A stretch of 64,000 bases of DNA, taken from contig NZ_CP024311.1 of the NCBI RefSeq assembly GCF_002944315.1, positions 3,200,501-3,264,500 of the forward strand, given 5' to 3'. Made by a program: the position numbers and the translations under genes. The notes below the pieces were generated by a model. That model saw only the letters and a program-made list of their open reading frames with translations, ran no database searches and was not told the DNA's origin. This document shows positions 1-8,257 of this stretch, one piece after another. The DNA comes from Rhizobium sp. NXC24 (GTDB taxonomy: Bacteria > Pseudomonadota > Alphaproteobacteria > Rhizobiales > Rhizobiaceae). Within the stretch, counting starts at the first letter, position 1. Each line of letters begins with the position of its first letter.

Positions 1-812
1 TCCTCCTCCAGGGGCGTATAGACAACGAGCTTCATATCCGGCCGGTCGATGACGGCAAGCGCGGTATATTCGAACGTCATCAGCCCACCTTGGGGATGGC
101 GCAATCGCTTGCAGCCTGCGAGCGGCCGCAGCACTTCCTGTCTCGGCCACCAGGCGCGAAATTCCGGGCTTGTCTGCGTCAACGTGGCGATCAGCCGTTC
201 GAAATCGGGATCGCCGGCGTAGCGGGCGCTATCAGCACGGAACATGGCGAGCGAATTTGCCGCTACGATCTCCCAATCGACCAATAGCACACGATGCGCG
301 GGATCGGTGAACACCCGATGGACGCTATTGCGCGCGTCGCCCTGCAACAAGCCGTAATCGCCGAAAAGAGCCACCGCCGCCGGGTTCCAGGCAAGCACAT
401 CCCAGCGCCGGCCGAGGACATAGGCGGGTTGCCCAGTGAGGCTCGCGAGCATCCGTCGCAGCGATTCAGGCACCTCTTCCGGACCACGCGAGGGAACTTC
501 TGTTGATGGCCGATCGCTCAAGGTGAAGAGATGCCGTCGTTCCGCCGGATCGAGCCGCAACGCATCGGCAAGCGCCGACAGCACTTCCGCCGAGGCACGC
601 ACATCCCGCCCCTGCTCCAGCCAGGTGTACCAGGTGGCCCCGACTCCGGCGAGCAGCGCTACCTCTTCGCGCCGCAACCCCGGCGTCCGCCGGCGAAATC
701 CATCCGGCAGACCGACGCTTGCCGGCGTCAGCTTCTCGCGGCGGGAGCGCAGGAAAGCACCGAACTCGCGGCGCCTGGCGTCCAGAATAGTTTGGTTTTG
801 ATTGATGGTCAT
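1..812 (-). CDS. HTH transcriptional regulator with MmyB-like ligand domain (C-terminus off the window)
   Basis: Reading leftward from ATG 812, the frame is open to the window edge, giving about 270 residues. The N-terminal part (about residues 10-75) is an XRE-type helix-turn-helix with the typical segments RRTPGLRREEVALLAGV and TWYTWLEQGRDVRAS. This is followed by the MmyB-like (PAS-related) domain marked by VLGRRWDVLAWNPAAVALFGD and, further on, FRAWWPRQEV. Proteins of this family usually run to about 260-290 residues, so only a short tail should be missing. The gene is divergent from the SDR pair starting at 914, the classic layout of a regulator controlling its neighbouring oxidoreductases. 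The family is clear; the effector is unknown. Confidence 0.85.
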   Translation of the reverse strand, partial: MTINQNQTILDARRREFGAFLRSRREKLTPASVGLPDGFRRRTPGLRREEVALLAGVGATWYTWLEQGRDVRASAEVLSALADALRLDPAERRHLFTLSDRPSTEVPSRGPEEVPESLRRMLASLTGQPAYVLGRRWDVLAWNPAAVALFGDYGLLQGDARNSVHRVFTDPAHRVLLVDWEIVAANSLAMFRADSARYAGDPDFERLIATLTQTSPEFRAWWPRQEVLRPLAGCKRLRHPQGGLMTFEYTALAVIDRPDMKLVVYTPLEE

Positions 813-913
813 CGCTCATCATAGCAGGATGAATACTAGGATAAAACCGGAACTGTTTGTCGCTTTCGCAAACTGCCAAATATCACCGCATGTACAAAAT
901 AGAGGTGATTGCG

Positions 914-1732
914 ATGGACATGAGCGACAAGACGATCCTCATCACCGGCTCGACCGATGGCGTTGGCCGCCGGGTTGCCGAAAGGCTCGCTGCGTCCGGC
1001 GCCATGGTGCTGTTGCATGGGCGCGACAAGGCACGCGCTGCAAGCCTGCTTTCCAGCATTCGCGGCGCGGGCGGAAAAGCCACCTTTTATCCCGCCGATC
1101 TTTCATCGCTGGATGAGGTCCGTGCCCTGGCCGACGCTATCAAGCGCGATCATGAGCGCCTCAACATTCTGGTCAACAATGCCGGCATCGGCACCGGCGG
1201 CGGCGATGCGGGACGTCAGGTCAGCCGCGACGGGCACGAACTGCGCTTTGCGGTGAACTATCTTGCCGGCTTCCTGCTGACACGCTGCCTGCTGCCGCTG
1301 TTGAAGGCGAGCAGCCTCGCCCGCATCGTCAATGTTTCCTCGGTTGGTCAACAGCCGATCGACTTCTCCGATGTCATGCTGACGCACGGCTATAGCGGCG
1401 TGCGCGCCTATTGCCAGAGCAAGCTGGCGCAGATCATGTTCACGTTCGATCTCGCCAAGGAATTGGCGGGCTGTGGTGTCATCGTCAATTGCCTGCACCC
1501 CGCAACCTACATGGACACCACCATGGTGCGCCAGGCCGGCGTGTCACCCATGAGCACAGTCGATCAGGGCGCCGACGCCATTCTTAATCTGGTTGCGGGC
1601 GCCGACCTCGAAGGACGCTCTGGCCTCTATTACGACGGGCAGTACCCATCCCGCGCCAATGCCCAGGCCTATGACGCAGCCGCGCGCAAGCGGCTGCGCA
1701 GTCTCAGCGACGAGCTCACAGGTCTCGCCTGA
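914..1732 (+). CDS. SDR family NAD(P)-dependent oxidoreductase
   Basis: A 272-residue short-chain dehydrogenase. The Rossmann cofactor motif TGSTDGVG is at residues 11-18, NNAG is near residue 85, the catalytic Ser lies in the IVNVSSVGQQ segment, and the YxxxK pair is seen in YCQSKLAQ. All core catalytic residues are therefore present. I chose ATG 914 because AGAGGTG lies about 8 bases upstream; the frame is open further upstream but has no better start. It is followed 40 bp later by a second SDR gene and is divergent from the HTH regulator ending at 812, which probably controls both. The length and the insertion around the active site resemble retinol-dehydrogenase-like SDRs. The substrate cannot be told from sequence. 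Confidence 0.87.
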   Translation: MDMSDKTILITGSTDGVGRRVAERLAASGAMVLLHGRDKARAASLLSSIRGAGGKATFYPADLSSLDEVRALADAIKRDHERLNILVNNAGIGTGGGDAGRQVSRDGHELRFAVNYLAGFLLTRCLLPLLKASSLARIVNVSSVGQQPIDFSDVMLTHGYSGVRAYCQSKLAQIMFTFDLAKELAGCGVIVNCLHPATYMDTTMVRQAGVSPMSTVDQGADAILNLVAGADLEGRSGLYYDGQYPSRANAQAYDAAARKRLRSLSDELTGLA

Positions 1733-1772
1733 ACAGACCTCTCCATCTTCGCCATCCAACAAGGAGACAACC

Positions 1773-2489
1773 ATGTCGTCCCAACACACCGTCATCATTG
1801 GCGGCTCGTCCGGTATTGGCCTTGCGACCGCCGCCCATCTTCTCGAAAAAGAATATCGGGTGACGATCACCGGTCGCGATGAGACAAAGCTCCGGGCGGC
1901 GGCACAAAGCCTCGGTGGCGATGTCGCTACGATCGCCATGGACGCCGCCGACCTCACCGGTCTTGCCAAGATTTTCCAGACGATCGGGCCTTTGGATCAT
2001 CTCGTCCTGGCACTCGGCGGCGGCAATGGCGGTGGCCCCTTCGCAACCGTCGACCTTGCCGATCTCAAGAAGGGTTTCGACCAGAAGACGATGGCACATT
2101 TTGCCTGCGCCCAGGCTTGTCTTCCCTATCTCTCGAAAGAAGGCAGCATCACCTTCGTCTCCGCTGTCTCGGCACAGGCAGCCTTGCCGGGAACAGCAGG
2201 GCTTGCAGCCGTCAACGCCGCCATCGCTGCCCTTGCGCCAGTTCTTGCCGTCGAGCTGAAGCCAATCCGGGTGAACTGCATCTCGCCCGGCGTCGTCGAC
2301 ACGCCCTGGTGGGATTTCCTCGGCGAGGAACAGAAGGCGCCGGCCTTTACAAGCTTCGCCGCACGCACGCCGGTCGGACGCGTCGGCCGGCCGCAAGAGA
2401 TCGCCGAAGCCATCGCCTTCCTGATCGGCAACGGCTTCGTTAGCGGCCACACGTTGATCTGCGACGGTGGCATCCGGCTCGGCCAATAA
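1773..2489 (+). CDS. SDR family protein lacking the YxxxK catalytic pair
   Basis: A 238-residue SDR-fold protein. The cofactor loop GGSSGIG is near residue 10, a short glycine-rich LALGGGNGGG stretch stands in place of NNAG, and the C-terminus reads GHTLICDGGIRLGQ as in classical SDRs. At the usual active-site helix the sequence reads LPGTAGLAAVNAAI, where YSASKAA would be expected, so Tyr and Lys of YxxxK are both missing although the SAVSA strand before it is kept. It may be a binding protein or may use another mechanism. AAGGAG lies 8 bases before ATG 1773. It is co-directional with, and 40 bp downstream of, the canonical SDR gene and is probably cotranscribed with it. Confidence 0.85.
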   Translation: MSSQHTVIIGGSSGIGLATAAHLLEKEYRVTITGRDETKLRAAAQSLGGDVATIAMDAADLTGLAKIFQTIGPLDHLVLALGGGNGGGPFATVDLADLKKGFDQKTMAHFACAQACLPYLSKEGSITFVSAVSAQAALPGTAGLAAVNAAIAALAPVLAVELKPIRVNCISPGVVDTPWWDFLGEEQKAPAFTSFAARTPVGRVGRPQEIAEAIAFLIGNGFVSGHTLICDGGIRLGQ

Positions 2490-2497
2490 CCGGCAAC

Positions 2498-2529
2498 GCG
2501 CCATTGCCGGTCATCGTCGGCAATGGCGC
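2498..2529. terminator. Hairpin between convergent SDR and MarR genes
   Basis: A perfect 12-bp stem, GCGCCATTGCCG and CGGCAATGGCGC, with an 8-base loop sits between the stop of the SDR gene (2489) and the stop of the MarR gene (2531). The T tract is weak (TTCATTT). The position suggests a shared bidirectional terminator. Confidence 0.7.
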
Positions 2530-2530
2530 T

Positions 2531-2983
2531 TCATTTGCCGCCGACATCCGCCTGCAGATGCGTCAGGATGTCGATGAGTTCCGGCGCCATGTCCCGGATC
2601 TCCCTGAGGTGAATGGCCGTCAGCCGGCGCAGTATCTCTTCCGATTTTTCCGTCAGCTGCAGCGTTTGCCGGCGTTTGTCAGCCGGATCGGGATGGCGGG
2701 TGACATAGCCGGCATCGATCAGCCGGCCGACCAATTCAGTCGCCGTATGCGGCGCGATCAGCAGGCGTTCCGCCAACATGCCGATGGTCATCGTCTCGCT
2801 CTGTGGATTGCCCTTGATCGCCAGCAGCGCCTGATGCTGCTGCGGCGGCAGTCCCTCCTGATGGGCTGCGGAGGTGCTGAAATCCATGAATTTCCGCAGC
2901 GTGTAGCGCAGTGTCGCCAGAGCCTCGTAGTCCGCCTGCGATAGCATCTCATCCAATTCCCGCGCCAATCCCATCTTCCTCAC
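2531..2983 (-). CDS. MarR family transcriptional regulator
   Basis: A 150-residue winged-helix regulator. The recognition region reads MTIGMLAERLLIAPHTATELV and the wing contains DPADKRRQTLQLTEKSEE, the DxRxxxxxLT-type signature of MarR proteins (here DKRRQTLQLT). The start is uncertain: GTG 2983 gives the longest form, while ATG 2974 follows AGGAAG very closely. The gene is divergent from the ClC-type transporter at 3087, and a perfect inverted repeat lies between them (3012-3030), so autoregulation and control of the transporter are likely. The ligand is unknown. Confidence 0.85.
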   Translation of the reverse strand: MRKMGLARELDEMLSQADYEALATLRYTLRKFMDFSTSAAHQEGLPPQQHQALLAIKGNPQSETMTIGMLAERLLIAPHTATELVGRLIDAGYVTRHPDPADKRRQTLQLTEKSEEILRRLTAIHLREIRDMAPELIDILTHLQADVGGK

Positions 2984-3011
2984 AAATACATTCTGTTTTC
3001 AGCCGTTGATT

Positions 3012-3030
3012 TATATCGCATTACGATATA
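3012..3030. promoter_or_regulatory. Probable MarR operator
   Basis: TATATCG and CGATATA form perfect 7-bp arms around a 5-bp centre in the 103-bp divergent intergenic region between the MarR gene and the chloride transporter gene. The size and symmetry fit a MarR dimer site. Binding is inferred. Confidence 0.6.
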
Positions 3031-3086
3031 ATTGCCATTGCAGTTTCGGCTAGTTTGCCGCCGCGCTTTAGCACAGAAAGCCTTCC

Positions 3087-4886
3087 ATGCAGGATATCAA
3101 CGTACATCATCGGCCCGCCCATGATTTCTCGGGTGGCGCTTCGCGGAAAGACAATGGGGATTTTACAACGGACAAGCGCGTACTAGTGCTTGCGGCCATG
3201 GCGTTGGTCGTGGGCACGGGCGGCGCCCTGTCGGCCTGGGCGCTGATCAACCTCATTGCGCTCGTCACCAACGCGGTCTGGCTGTTCAAGATCAGCGTCG
3301 AACCGCTGTCGCTGGACACCGTCGCGCGCTCCCCCTGGATGGTGGCCGCGCCCATCATCGGCGGCCTCGTCATCGGCCTCATGGCACGCTACGGTTCGGA
3401 AAAGATCCGCGGCCACGGCATTCCGGAGGCAATCGAGGCGATCTTGATCGGCGGCAGCCGAATGTCGCCGAAAGTGGCGGTCCTGAAGCCGCTCTCTTCC
3501 GCCATCTCGATCGGCACGGGCGGCCCGTTCGGCGCTGAAGGGCCGATCATCATGACCGGCGGCGCCATCGGGTCGCTGTTCGCACAGTTCTTTCATCTGA
3601 GCGCCGCCGAGCGCAAGACGCTGCTGGTCGCAGGTGCCGCCGCCGGCATGACCGCGATCTTCGGCTCGCCCATCGCCGCCGTCATGCTCGCCGTCGAATT
3701 GCTGCTGTTCGAATGGAAGCCGCGCAGCTTCATTCCGGTCGTGATCGCATCCTGCGTCTCCATCACCTGGCGGCCCCTGCTGATCGGCAGCGGCCCGCTT
3801 TTCCCGGCCCATTTCGACATGGCGCTCAACTGGTGGAGCATCCTGCTGGCCGCCGGCCTCGGCATCGTGTCCGGCCTGCAATCCGGCCTCTTGACGACGC
3901 TGCTCTACCGCATCGAAGACGCCTTCGAGAAACTCCCCATTCACTGGATGTGGTGGCCCGCTCTCGGCGGCCTCGTTGTCGGCCTCGGCGGACTGATCGA
4001 GCCGCGCGCGCTCGGCGTCGGCTATGATATCATCTCCGATCTGCTGAACGACCACGTCGTCGCAGTTGCGGTGGTCGCCATTCTCTTGGTCAAGGCTGGC
4101 ATCTGGCTGGTAGCATTGTCATCGGGAACGTCGGGCGGCGTGCTTGCGCCGCTGCTCATCCTCGGCGGCACGCTCGGTTGGCTTGTCGGCCTCGTTCTGC
4201 CCGGAGATCCCGGCTTTTGGGCGCTGCTCGGCATGGCCGCGATGATGGGCGGCACGATGCGCGCGCCGCTGACCGGCACCTTCTTCGCCATTGAATTGAC
4301 CGGCGACATGCATGCGCTCGTGCCGCTGCTTGCCGCCACCGTCGCCGCTTATGCGGTCACCGTGTTGCTGTTGAAGCGGTCGATCCTGACGGAAAAGATC
4401 GCGCGCCGCGGCCAGCACATCACCCGCGAATATGGCATCGATCCGTTCGAATTGACCCGCGCTGCCGACATCATGATTGCGAAGGTGAATACGCTTCCCG
4501 CCACCATGCCGGTCGCAGAGGCATTGGCGCAATTGACCGAACAGCCGGATGCCCATCGCTTCTATCCCGTTGTCCAGGCCGATGGCCGCTTGGTCGGCAT
4601 GATCTCGCGCGCGGATGCGCTACGATGGCAGAATGAGCCCGATCTCGCCGGTCAGACGCTCTATGATTTGATCTCTGATACGTCCATTCCGGTCGCACAT
4701 CCTGAAGACACGGTTGGCCGCGTCGCCGATATCATGATCCATGCCGATACCGGCCGTGTTCCCGTTGTCGACGAACGGACCGGTGTCCTTGTCGGTCTCA
4801 TCGCCCGCAAGGACCTGTTGCGCCTGCGCAGCGCAGCCAACCGCTCGGAATTCGAGCGCGGCGCCTATCTCGGCGCGAAACGTTAA
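3087..4886 (+). CDS. ClC family chloride channel/transporter with C-terminal CBS domains
   Basis: A 599-residue membrane protein. The selectivity-filter elements of ClC proteins are all visible: GHGIPEAI (about residue 110), GGPFGAEGPI (about residue 145, holding the gating glutamate in the AEGP position) and SGGVLAP (about residue 350). About ten hydrophobic helices are followed from about residue 450 by two CBS domains, recognisable in DAHRFYPVVQADGRLVGMIS and GRVPVVDERTGVLVGLI. The gating Glu suggests a Cl-/H+ exchanger, but transporter and channel cannot be separated by sequence alone. The gene faces the MarR regulator divergently. Its stop lies only 74 bp from the left boundary of the integrated element. 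Confidence 0.93.
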   Translation: MQDINVHHRPAHDFSGGASRKDNGDFTTDKRVLVLAAMALVVGTGGALSAWALINLIALVTNAVWLFKISVEPLSLDTVARSPWMVAAPIIGGLVIGLMARYGSEKIRGHGIPEAIEAILIGGSRMSPKVAVLKPLSSAISIGTGGPFGAEGPIIMTGGAIGSLFAQFFHLSAAERKTLLVAGAAAGMTAIFGSPIAAVMLAVELLLFEWKPRSFIPVVIASCVSITWRPLLIGSGPLFPAHFDMALNWWSILLAAGLGIVSGLQSGLLTTLLYRIEDAFEKLPIHWMWWPALGGLVVGLGGLIEPRALGVGYDIISDLLNDHVVAVAVVAILLVKAGIWLVALSSGTSGGVLAPLLILGGTLGWLVGLVLPGDPGFWALLGMAAMMGGTMRAPLTGTFFAIELTGDMHALVPLLAATVAAYAVTVLLLKRSILTEKIARRGQHITREYGIDPFELTRAADIMIAKVNTLPATMPVAEALAQLTEQPDAHRFYPVVQADGRLVGMISRADALRWQNEPDLAGQTLYDLISDTSIPVAHPEDTVGRVADIMIHADTGRVPVVDERTGVLVGLIARKDLLRLRSAANRSEFERGAYLGAKR

Positions 4887-4959
4887 GAGGAGGAGGAACG
4901 GCGTCAGCGAGACAATAAGAATCCCGCAACGCTGCCTTTCTTTGCAAAATCAGGAAAGG

Positions 4960-5091
4960 AAGAGCGATCCACGACGACCGATGGATGTTTACGATCCTGG
5001 GCGCCTACAAACGTAGGTGGGCGCCGTGTGTCCAGGCCCACGAGCCTGGTCAGGGACAGCTCCCTTTGGATCGAGTATGGCCCCAGGGATT
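4960..5091 (-). repeat. attL: 132-bp direct repeat, orphan 3' copy of the putative 6S RNA gene
   Basis: This stretch is identical over 132 bases to 20819-20950. The flanking bases then differ (g4959 versus t20818; c5092 versus g20951). Only the distal part of the RNA gene is present here. The promoter-proximal part found at 20951-20985 is missing, so this copy should not give a full-length RNA. It marks the left junction of the integrated element. Confidence 0.92.
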
Positions 5092-5203
5092 CAACTCTTT
5101 GTTTTCACGTCATAAAATGAACTCAAAACAAGCTCACCTGAGACGCTGATCTCTAATCTTTTTCCGCTTCCAGCTCCGGTTAATTGACAGGCAGTGTAAC
5201 ACC

Positions 5204-5213
5204 CGGTGTCAAA
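5204..5213 (+). other. Candidate integrase arm-type site (left)
   Basis: CGGTGTCAAA occurs here, 113 bp inside attL. The same 10-mer occurs twice in tandem just inside attR (20755-20778), in the same orientation. This arrangement suits arm-type binding sites of a tyrosine integrase. The 5092-5315 stretch otherwise holds no gene that I can recognise. Confidence 0.45.
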
Positions 5214-5315
5214 ATTTGCACTCGATTTGAGATGCTTGTTCACAGAGGGCGGCAGAAGTGTTCCGCTCGCTGTCGATGTTCACAGTGATATTGCCGGTTC
5301 TATTTTTAGCCTGCC

Positions 5316-5570
5316 TCACGCGGCATCAATGAACTGGACAAAGGCGTCGAAATCACCGTCTGCATCGAATGCTTCGAAGGCTGCGGCCCCGTTGATGGTG
5401 ACCTGCGCGCCTCTCAGATAAACGCGGTCAAGGATCAGATCGGCAACGAATCTGCCGATGCGCTCACGCGGGACGAGTGTCGTTTCGATGACGTCTTTGT
5501 AACCGTCGTCCGCTGACAGATGAACGCGAACGCCTCTGTCGGTTCTTTCAATGTTCAGTGTAATTTTCAT
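5316..5570 (-). CDS. Hypothetical protein (84 aa), intact member of a pair
   Basis: A small acidic protein starting at ATG 5570 (MKITLNIERT). The frame is open further upstream to 5645, but the added residues look unlike coding sequence. It has no motif I recognise. It alternates charged and hydrophobic residues, with a C-terminal acidic segment FDADGDFDAFVQFIDAA. The C-terminal 47 residues match the decayed copy at 7051-7191 closely, which supports this as a real coding gene. No clear Shine-Dalgarno sequence is seen. Function unknown. Confidence 0.55.
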   Translation of the reverse strand: MKITLNIERTDRGVRVHLSADDGYKDVIETTLVPRERIGRFVADLILDRVYLRGAQVTINGAAAFEAFDADGDFDAFVQFIDAA

Positions 5571-5669
5571 TTGAAGCCAATATGCTTGGATTGTGGGGAT
5601 TGGCGGTGTCGAGAGCGGCACATACAGCCGAACGTTGCGCGACACCTTCCCTCGAAGCCGTACATTTCG

Positions 5670-5799
5670 TCAGCTTTTCGAGTCGCCTATGTCGGAAATC
5701 AAGAGGCGCAACGCATCAGCGCCATCAAAGCCGATTGCTTCAGATAAAGCAATCTAATCGATCACGTCGATACGCCGTCGCCCGTTCTCGACACCAAAT
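5670..5799 (-). pseudogene. Decayed duplicate of the XRE regulator (C-terminal part)
   Basis: Read leftward, this stretch gives FGVENGRRRIDVID, then a TAG stop (5754-5756), then IALSEAIGFDGADALRLL. It aligns without gaps to HLESGQRRIDVIE-F-VKLANAIGFNAVEELEKL of the intact regulator at 5836-6084, with the stop replacing the Phe. The N-terminal half, including most of the helix-turn-helix, is absent. It is a truncated and nonsense-mutated paralogue directly downstream of the intact gene. Confidence 0.65.
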
Positions 5800-5835
5800 G
5801 GCGTCAGCTCTTGATATACTGCCGCCATATGGCAG

Positions 5836-6084
5836 CTATGGCTTCAGAATCGTCGGAATAAGCTTTTCCAGTTCTTCCACGGCGTTAAACCCAATGGCGT
5901 TTGCCAACTTCACAAACTCGATAACGTCGATACGTCGCTGCCCGCTTTCCAAATGAGCGACCCATGGCTGCGTCTCGTTTAGGACAATGGCGAGGTCTTC
6001 TTGCTTAAGGCCTGCCGCCTTCCGCTTTTGACAGATTAGTTCCACGAGCGCCTTGTGTCCGTTTGATCCAATAGTTTTTTCCAC
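5836..6084 (-). CDS. XRE family transcriptional regulator
   Basis: An 82-residue single-domain Cro/CI-type helix-turn-helix protein. The HTH covers LICQKRKAAGLKQEDLA and QPWVAHLESGQRRIDV, leaving almost no effector domain. I used GTG 6084 as the start; a longer form from TTG 6132 is possible. The position near the left end of the element, facing attL, suits a regulator of element gene expression or excision. A broken copy lies just downstream (5670-5799). Operators could include palindromes elsewhere in the element, such as 12800-12814 or 13549-13564, but nothing links them directly. Confidence 0.75.
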   Translation of the reverse strand: MEKTIGSNGHKALVELICQKRKAAGLKQEDLAIVLNETQPWVAHLESGQRRIDVIEFVKLANAIGFNAVEELEKLIPTILKP

Positions 6085-6199
6085 GATCCGGCGCCCCGTC
6101 CTGTTGACCGGGCTAAGCAAGTATAGGTACAAACCAAATATGGAAAAATTCCATATTAGATATTCAAAATTTAAAGATGAGCTTGCTTTGGAGGTGTTG

Positions 6200-6520
6200 A
6201 TGGAAAAGAAGGGGCTGACAGCATTCTTGTTGTGGGCGTTTTGGGCGATTGGAATTTGTGGGCTTCACCGCTTTTATCTGGGGCGGACTTGGACCGGGCT
6301 TCTATGGCTTTTCACGTTTGGGTTGATCGGCTTTGGCACGTTGTTCGATCTGTTCTTTCTTGGATCGATGGTGCGACAGGCGAATATCCTGAACGGGCTC
6401 AAAGCCGGTGCGGGCGTCAACACAAACACCAATACAAACGCCGTTGCGCCAGTTTTCAACATTCAGATTGGGCTTCCCGCGACTGCGCAAGCTGTGGCGG
6501 AAGAGCCGGCTTCTAAGTGA
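6200..6520 (+). CDS. TM2 domain-containing membrane protein
   Basis: A 106-residue protein with the TM2 signature: a first helix TAFLLWAFWAIGICGLHRFYL, a short turn GRTWTG, and a second helix LLWLFTFGLIGFGTLFDL ending in the conserved Asp before FFLG. The C-terminal tail is polar (an NTNTNTNA run). I chose ATG 6200 because GGAGG lies 6 bases upstream; longer starts to 6053 lack one. TM2 proteins are small inner-membrane proteins of unclear function, and bacterial ones often occur in mobile elements. Confidence 0.8.
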   Translation: MEKKGLTAFLLWAFWAIGICGLHRFYLGRTWTGLLWLFTFGLIGFGTLFDLFFLGSMVRQANILNGLKAGAGVNTNTNTNAVAPVFNIQIGLPATAQAVAEEPASK

Positions 6521-6876
6521 CAATTCCCCCCTTTTTGAGAGCCGAATTGCTCAAGTTCGTTCGGTTGCTGGTGTTGCCGGAACGCTTGGCGGCTTTGAAC
6601 GAAGCATTCAATCTGTCGCCTATAGCTGATTGGACGTTGTTGATGTTCGGGGGCCATCTCAAAGACGGTTCGCACCCCGCGCTTCAACGTCCAAGAGCCT
6701 TGTCTGAAAATTCAGGTAGGTGCGTCCGACCATATCGTCTCCCGCTAACACGAGGCACTGTTGCCAGCCCGCAACATACAATCAAAAATAGAAATAAGCG
6801 AAATATGTCTTGGCACGTTCTCAGCTAGCGCCCGTGCAACTAAGGCAAATACTCGGCGTTGCTTGGATGGAATTTT

Positions 6877-7035
6877 ATGAAGAATATCATAATATTAGCA
6901 CTCGTTGTAAGCCTCTTTTTGTTCATCTATAATTGGTTTGGGATTGACCCGAAGTATCTCGTGTACGCATTGACATTGATTTTTGCTTGCGTTGTCGGTG
7001 CACTTGTTACCCACGCTTGGCGAGACGAAGAATAG
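6877..7035 (+). CDS. Small membrane protein (52 aa)
   Basis: ATG 6877 to TAG 7035 encodes 52 residues. A hydrophobic helix, MKNIIILALVVSLFLFIYNW, is followed by a short polar turn (FGIDPKY), a second hydrophobic helix and a charged end (THAWRDEE). GGATGG lies 9 bases upstream. The two-helix hairpin topology is clear, but the function is not. Tiny membrane proteins of this kind are common cargo in phage-like elements. Confidence 0.5.
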   Translation: MKNIIILALVVSLFLFIYNWFGIDPKYLVYALTLIFACVVGALVTHAWRDEE

Positions 7036-7050
7036 CCAGTCTGGGCGTGC

Positions 7051-7191
7051 TCACGCAGCATCAATGAGCTTGATGAAATTGTCAAAGTCATCATTGGGAT
7101 CGAATGTCTCAAAGGCGACGGCATCATTGACGATAATCTGCGCACCCTTCAGATAGACACGATCAAGGATGAGATCGGCAAGAAAACCTGA
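7051..7191 (-). pseudogene. 5'-truncated duplicate of the 84-aa hypothetical gene
   Basis: Read leftward, the frame gives GFLADLILDRVYLKGAQIIV and ends FDPNDDFDNFIKLIDAA-stop. This matches residues 38-84 of the protein at 5316-5570 along its whole length. No start codon or N-terminal half is present; the similarity stops at about 7191. It is a remnant of an old tandem-like duplication about 1.6 kb away. Confidence 0.7.
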
Positions 7192-7275
7192 CGCGAAGGT
7201 CCGCGATTATTTTCTTACGCGTCTTACTGGTGAGAATCGGTTAGCTATGGAGCCGTATCGATCTGACGGGTAGAC

Positions 7276-8139
7276 ATGATTAGGCGCTCAAGAAAAGCTC
7301 GCAATGGTAAAAGCAAGTCATTTGCAGAGTGGGTCATTCCATTCACAACTGTAACGAGCGCCGCCGCTGCGGTAGTTGCAACATGCGTGTCCTACGGAAG
7401 CTACCAGCAGTCGATAAAGCAGGCTGAAATCTCTGAACGATCACTTAAAGCGGCTAATCGCAACACCGAGGTCGCAGGACTTCTAACGGCATTGCGAATT
7501 GCTTGCGACAACGTTGAATCCATCAATTCGCATTTCTTCGCAAACGCCAACTTCATTTACAAAACTGACTTCGACATGAGCCACCCGGGGCCACCGCGCG
7601 ATAACAATCCTTGGGCTATCCTTCTTTCCGGACCGATGGAGTTTCCCGACCCAAACCGACCCGAAATTCTAGCAGATGCCCGTGCTTTATTAAATTCAGG
7701 CTCCGACCTGATGCGCCGCTACGAATTAGTAGAACTCTATCTCACAGAAGCGGAAGCGAAAGATGCAGCAGCTATCGACATTTCCGCGCCGTTCAAAGAC
7801 TTTGCTGATCTTGGATATTCCGTGATGCGGCAAGAATTAAGCGCGCGTGATGTACTTGAGAATATAACAGCAGCGCAGGTGATGTGCACTTCTCTACCTA
7901 AAACACTTGCTGCGTGGTTCCGCGATTCGCAGTCAAACAAGCTCGACTACGTATTGAAGCTTGATGACCTGCAATTCCGATGGGCACGCCGTCCTTTGGA
8001 CCTGTGGTTGGCTCCGAAGAGGCGAGGTAGCAGCCTCGAAGAGCGTGACGAAGACTTTGAAAGACGAGCCTCCAAGTGGTCGTACGATCCTGTGAGAGAC
8101 GGTATCTTCGTAAGGTTGCCCTCACCGCTTCACCCATAA
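7276..8139 (+). CDS. Hypothetical protein with one N-terminal transmembrane helix
   Basis: A 287-residue protein. A basic N-terminus (MIRRSRKARNGKSKS) precedes one membrane helix at about residues 22-42 (ending AAAVVATCVSYGSY). The remainder is a largely helical soluble domain with no motif I recognise. The basic start and single helix predict a type II topology with the bulk outside the cytoplasm. It stands alone between the small membrane gene region and the convergent HNH gene. Codon use is less GC-biased than in the chromosomal genes. Function unknown. Confidence 0.6.
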   Translation: MIRRSRKARNGKSKSFAEWVIPFTTVTSAAAAVVATCVSYGSYQQSIKQAEISERSLKAANRNTEVAGLLTALRIACDNVESINSHFFANANFIYKTDFDMSHPGPPRDNNPWAILLSGPMEFPDPNRPEILADARALLNSGSDLMRRYELVELYLTEAEAKDAAAIDISAPFKDFADLGYSVMRQELSARDVLENITAAQVMCTSLPKTLAAWFRDSQSNKLDYVLKLDDLQFRWARRPLDLWLAPKRRGSSLEERDEDFERRASKWSYDPVRDGIFVRLPSPLHP

Positions 8140-8257
8140 GACATGGTCCTGATGCCAAGTGAAAAGCTGCTACGCTGTGTTTCAGCCTGAAATCGAATCG
8201 CCTCTCCGGAAGTCAATGCCTCGTCGGAAGCGAGGCTGGACTATATTGCGAGTTCCC

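Noticed and set aside
466..879. A 137-codon leftward frame near the left edge
   Set aside because: It is in another frame of the HTH/MmyB regulator, whose own frame is open to the window edge and carries clear motifs.
6517..6828. A 103-codon frame from GTG 6517, overlapping the TM2 gene stop
   Set aside because: The first 55 residues look plausible, but the rest (from about RALSENSG on) reads as non-coding and there is no ribosome site. Too weak to list as a gene.
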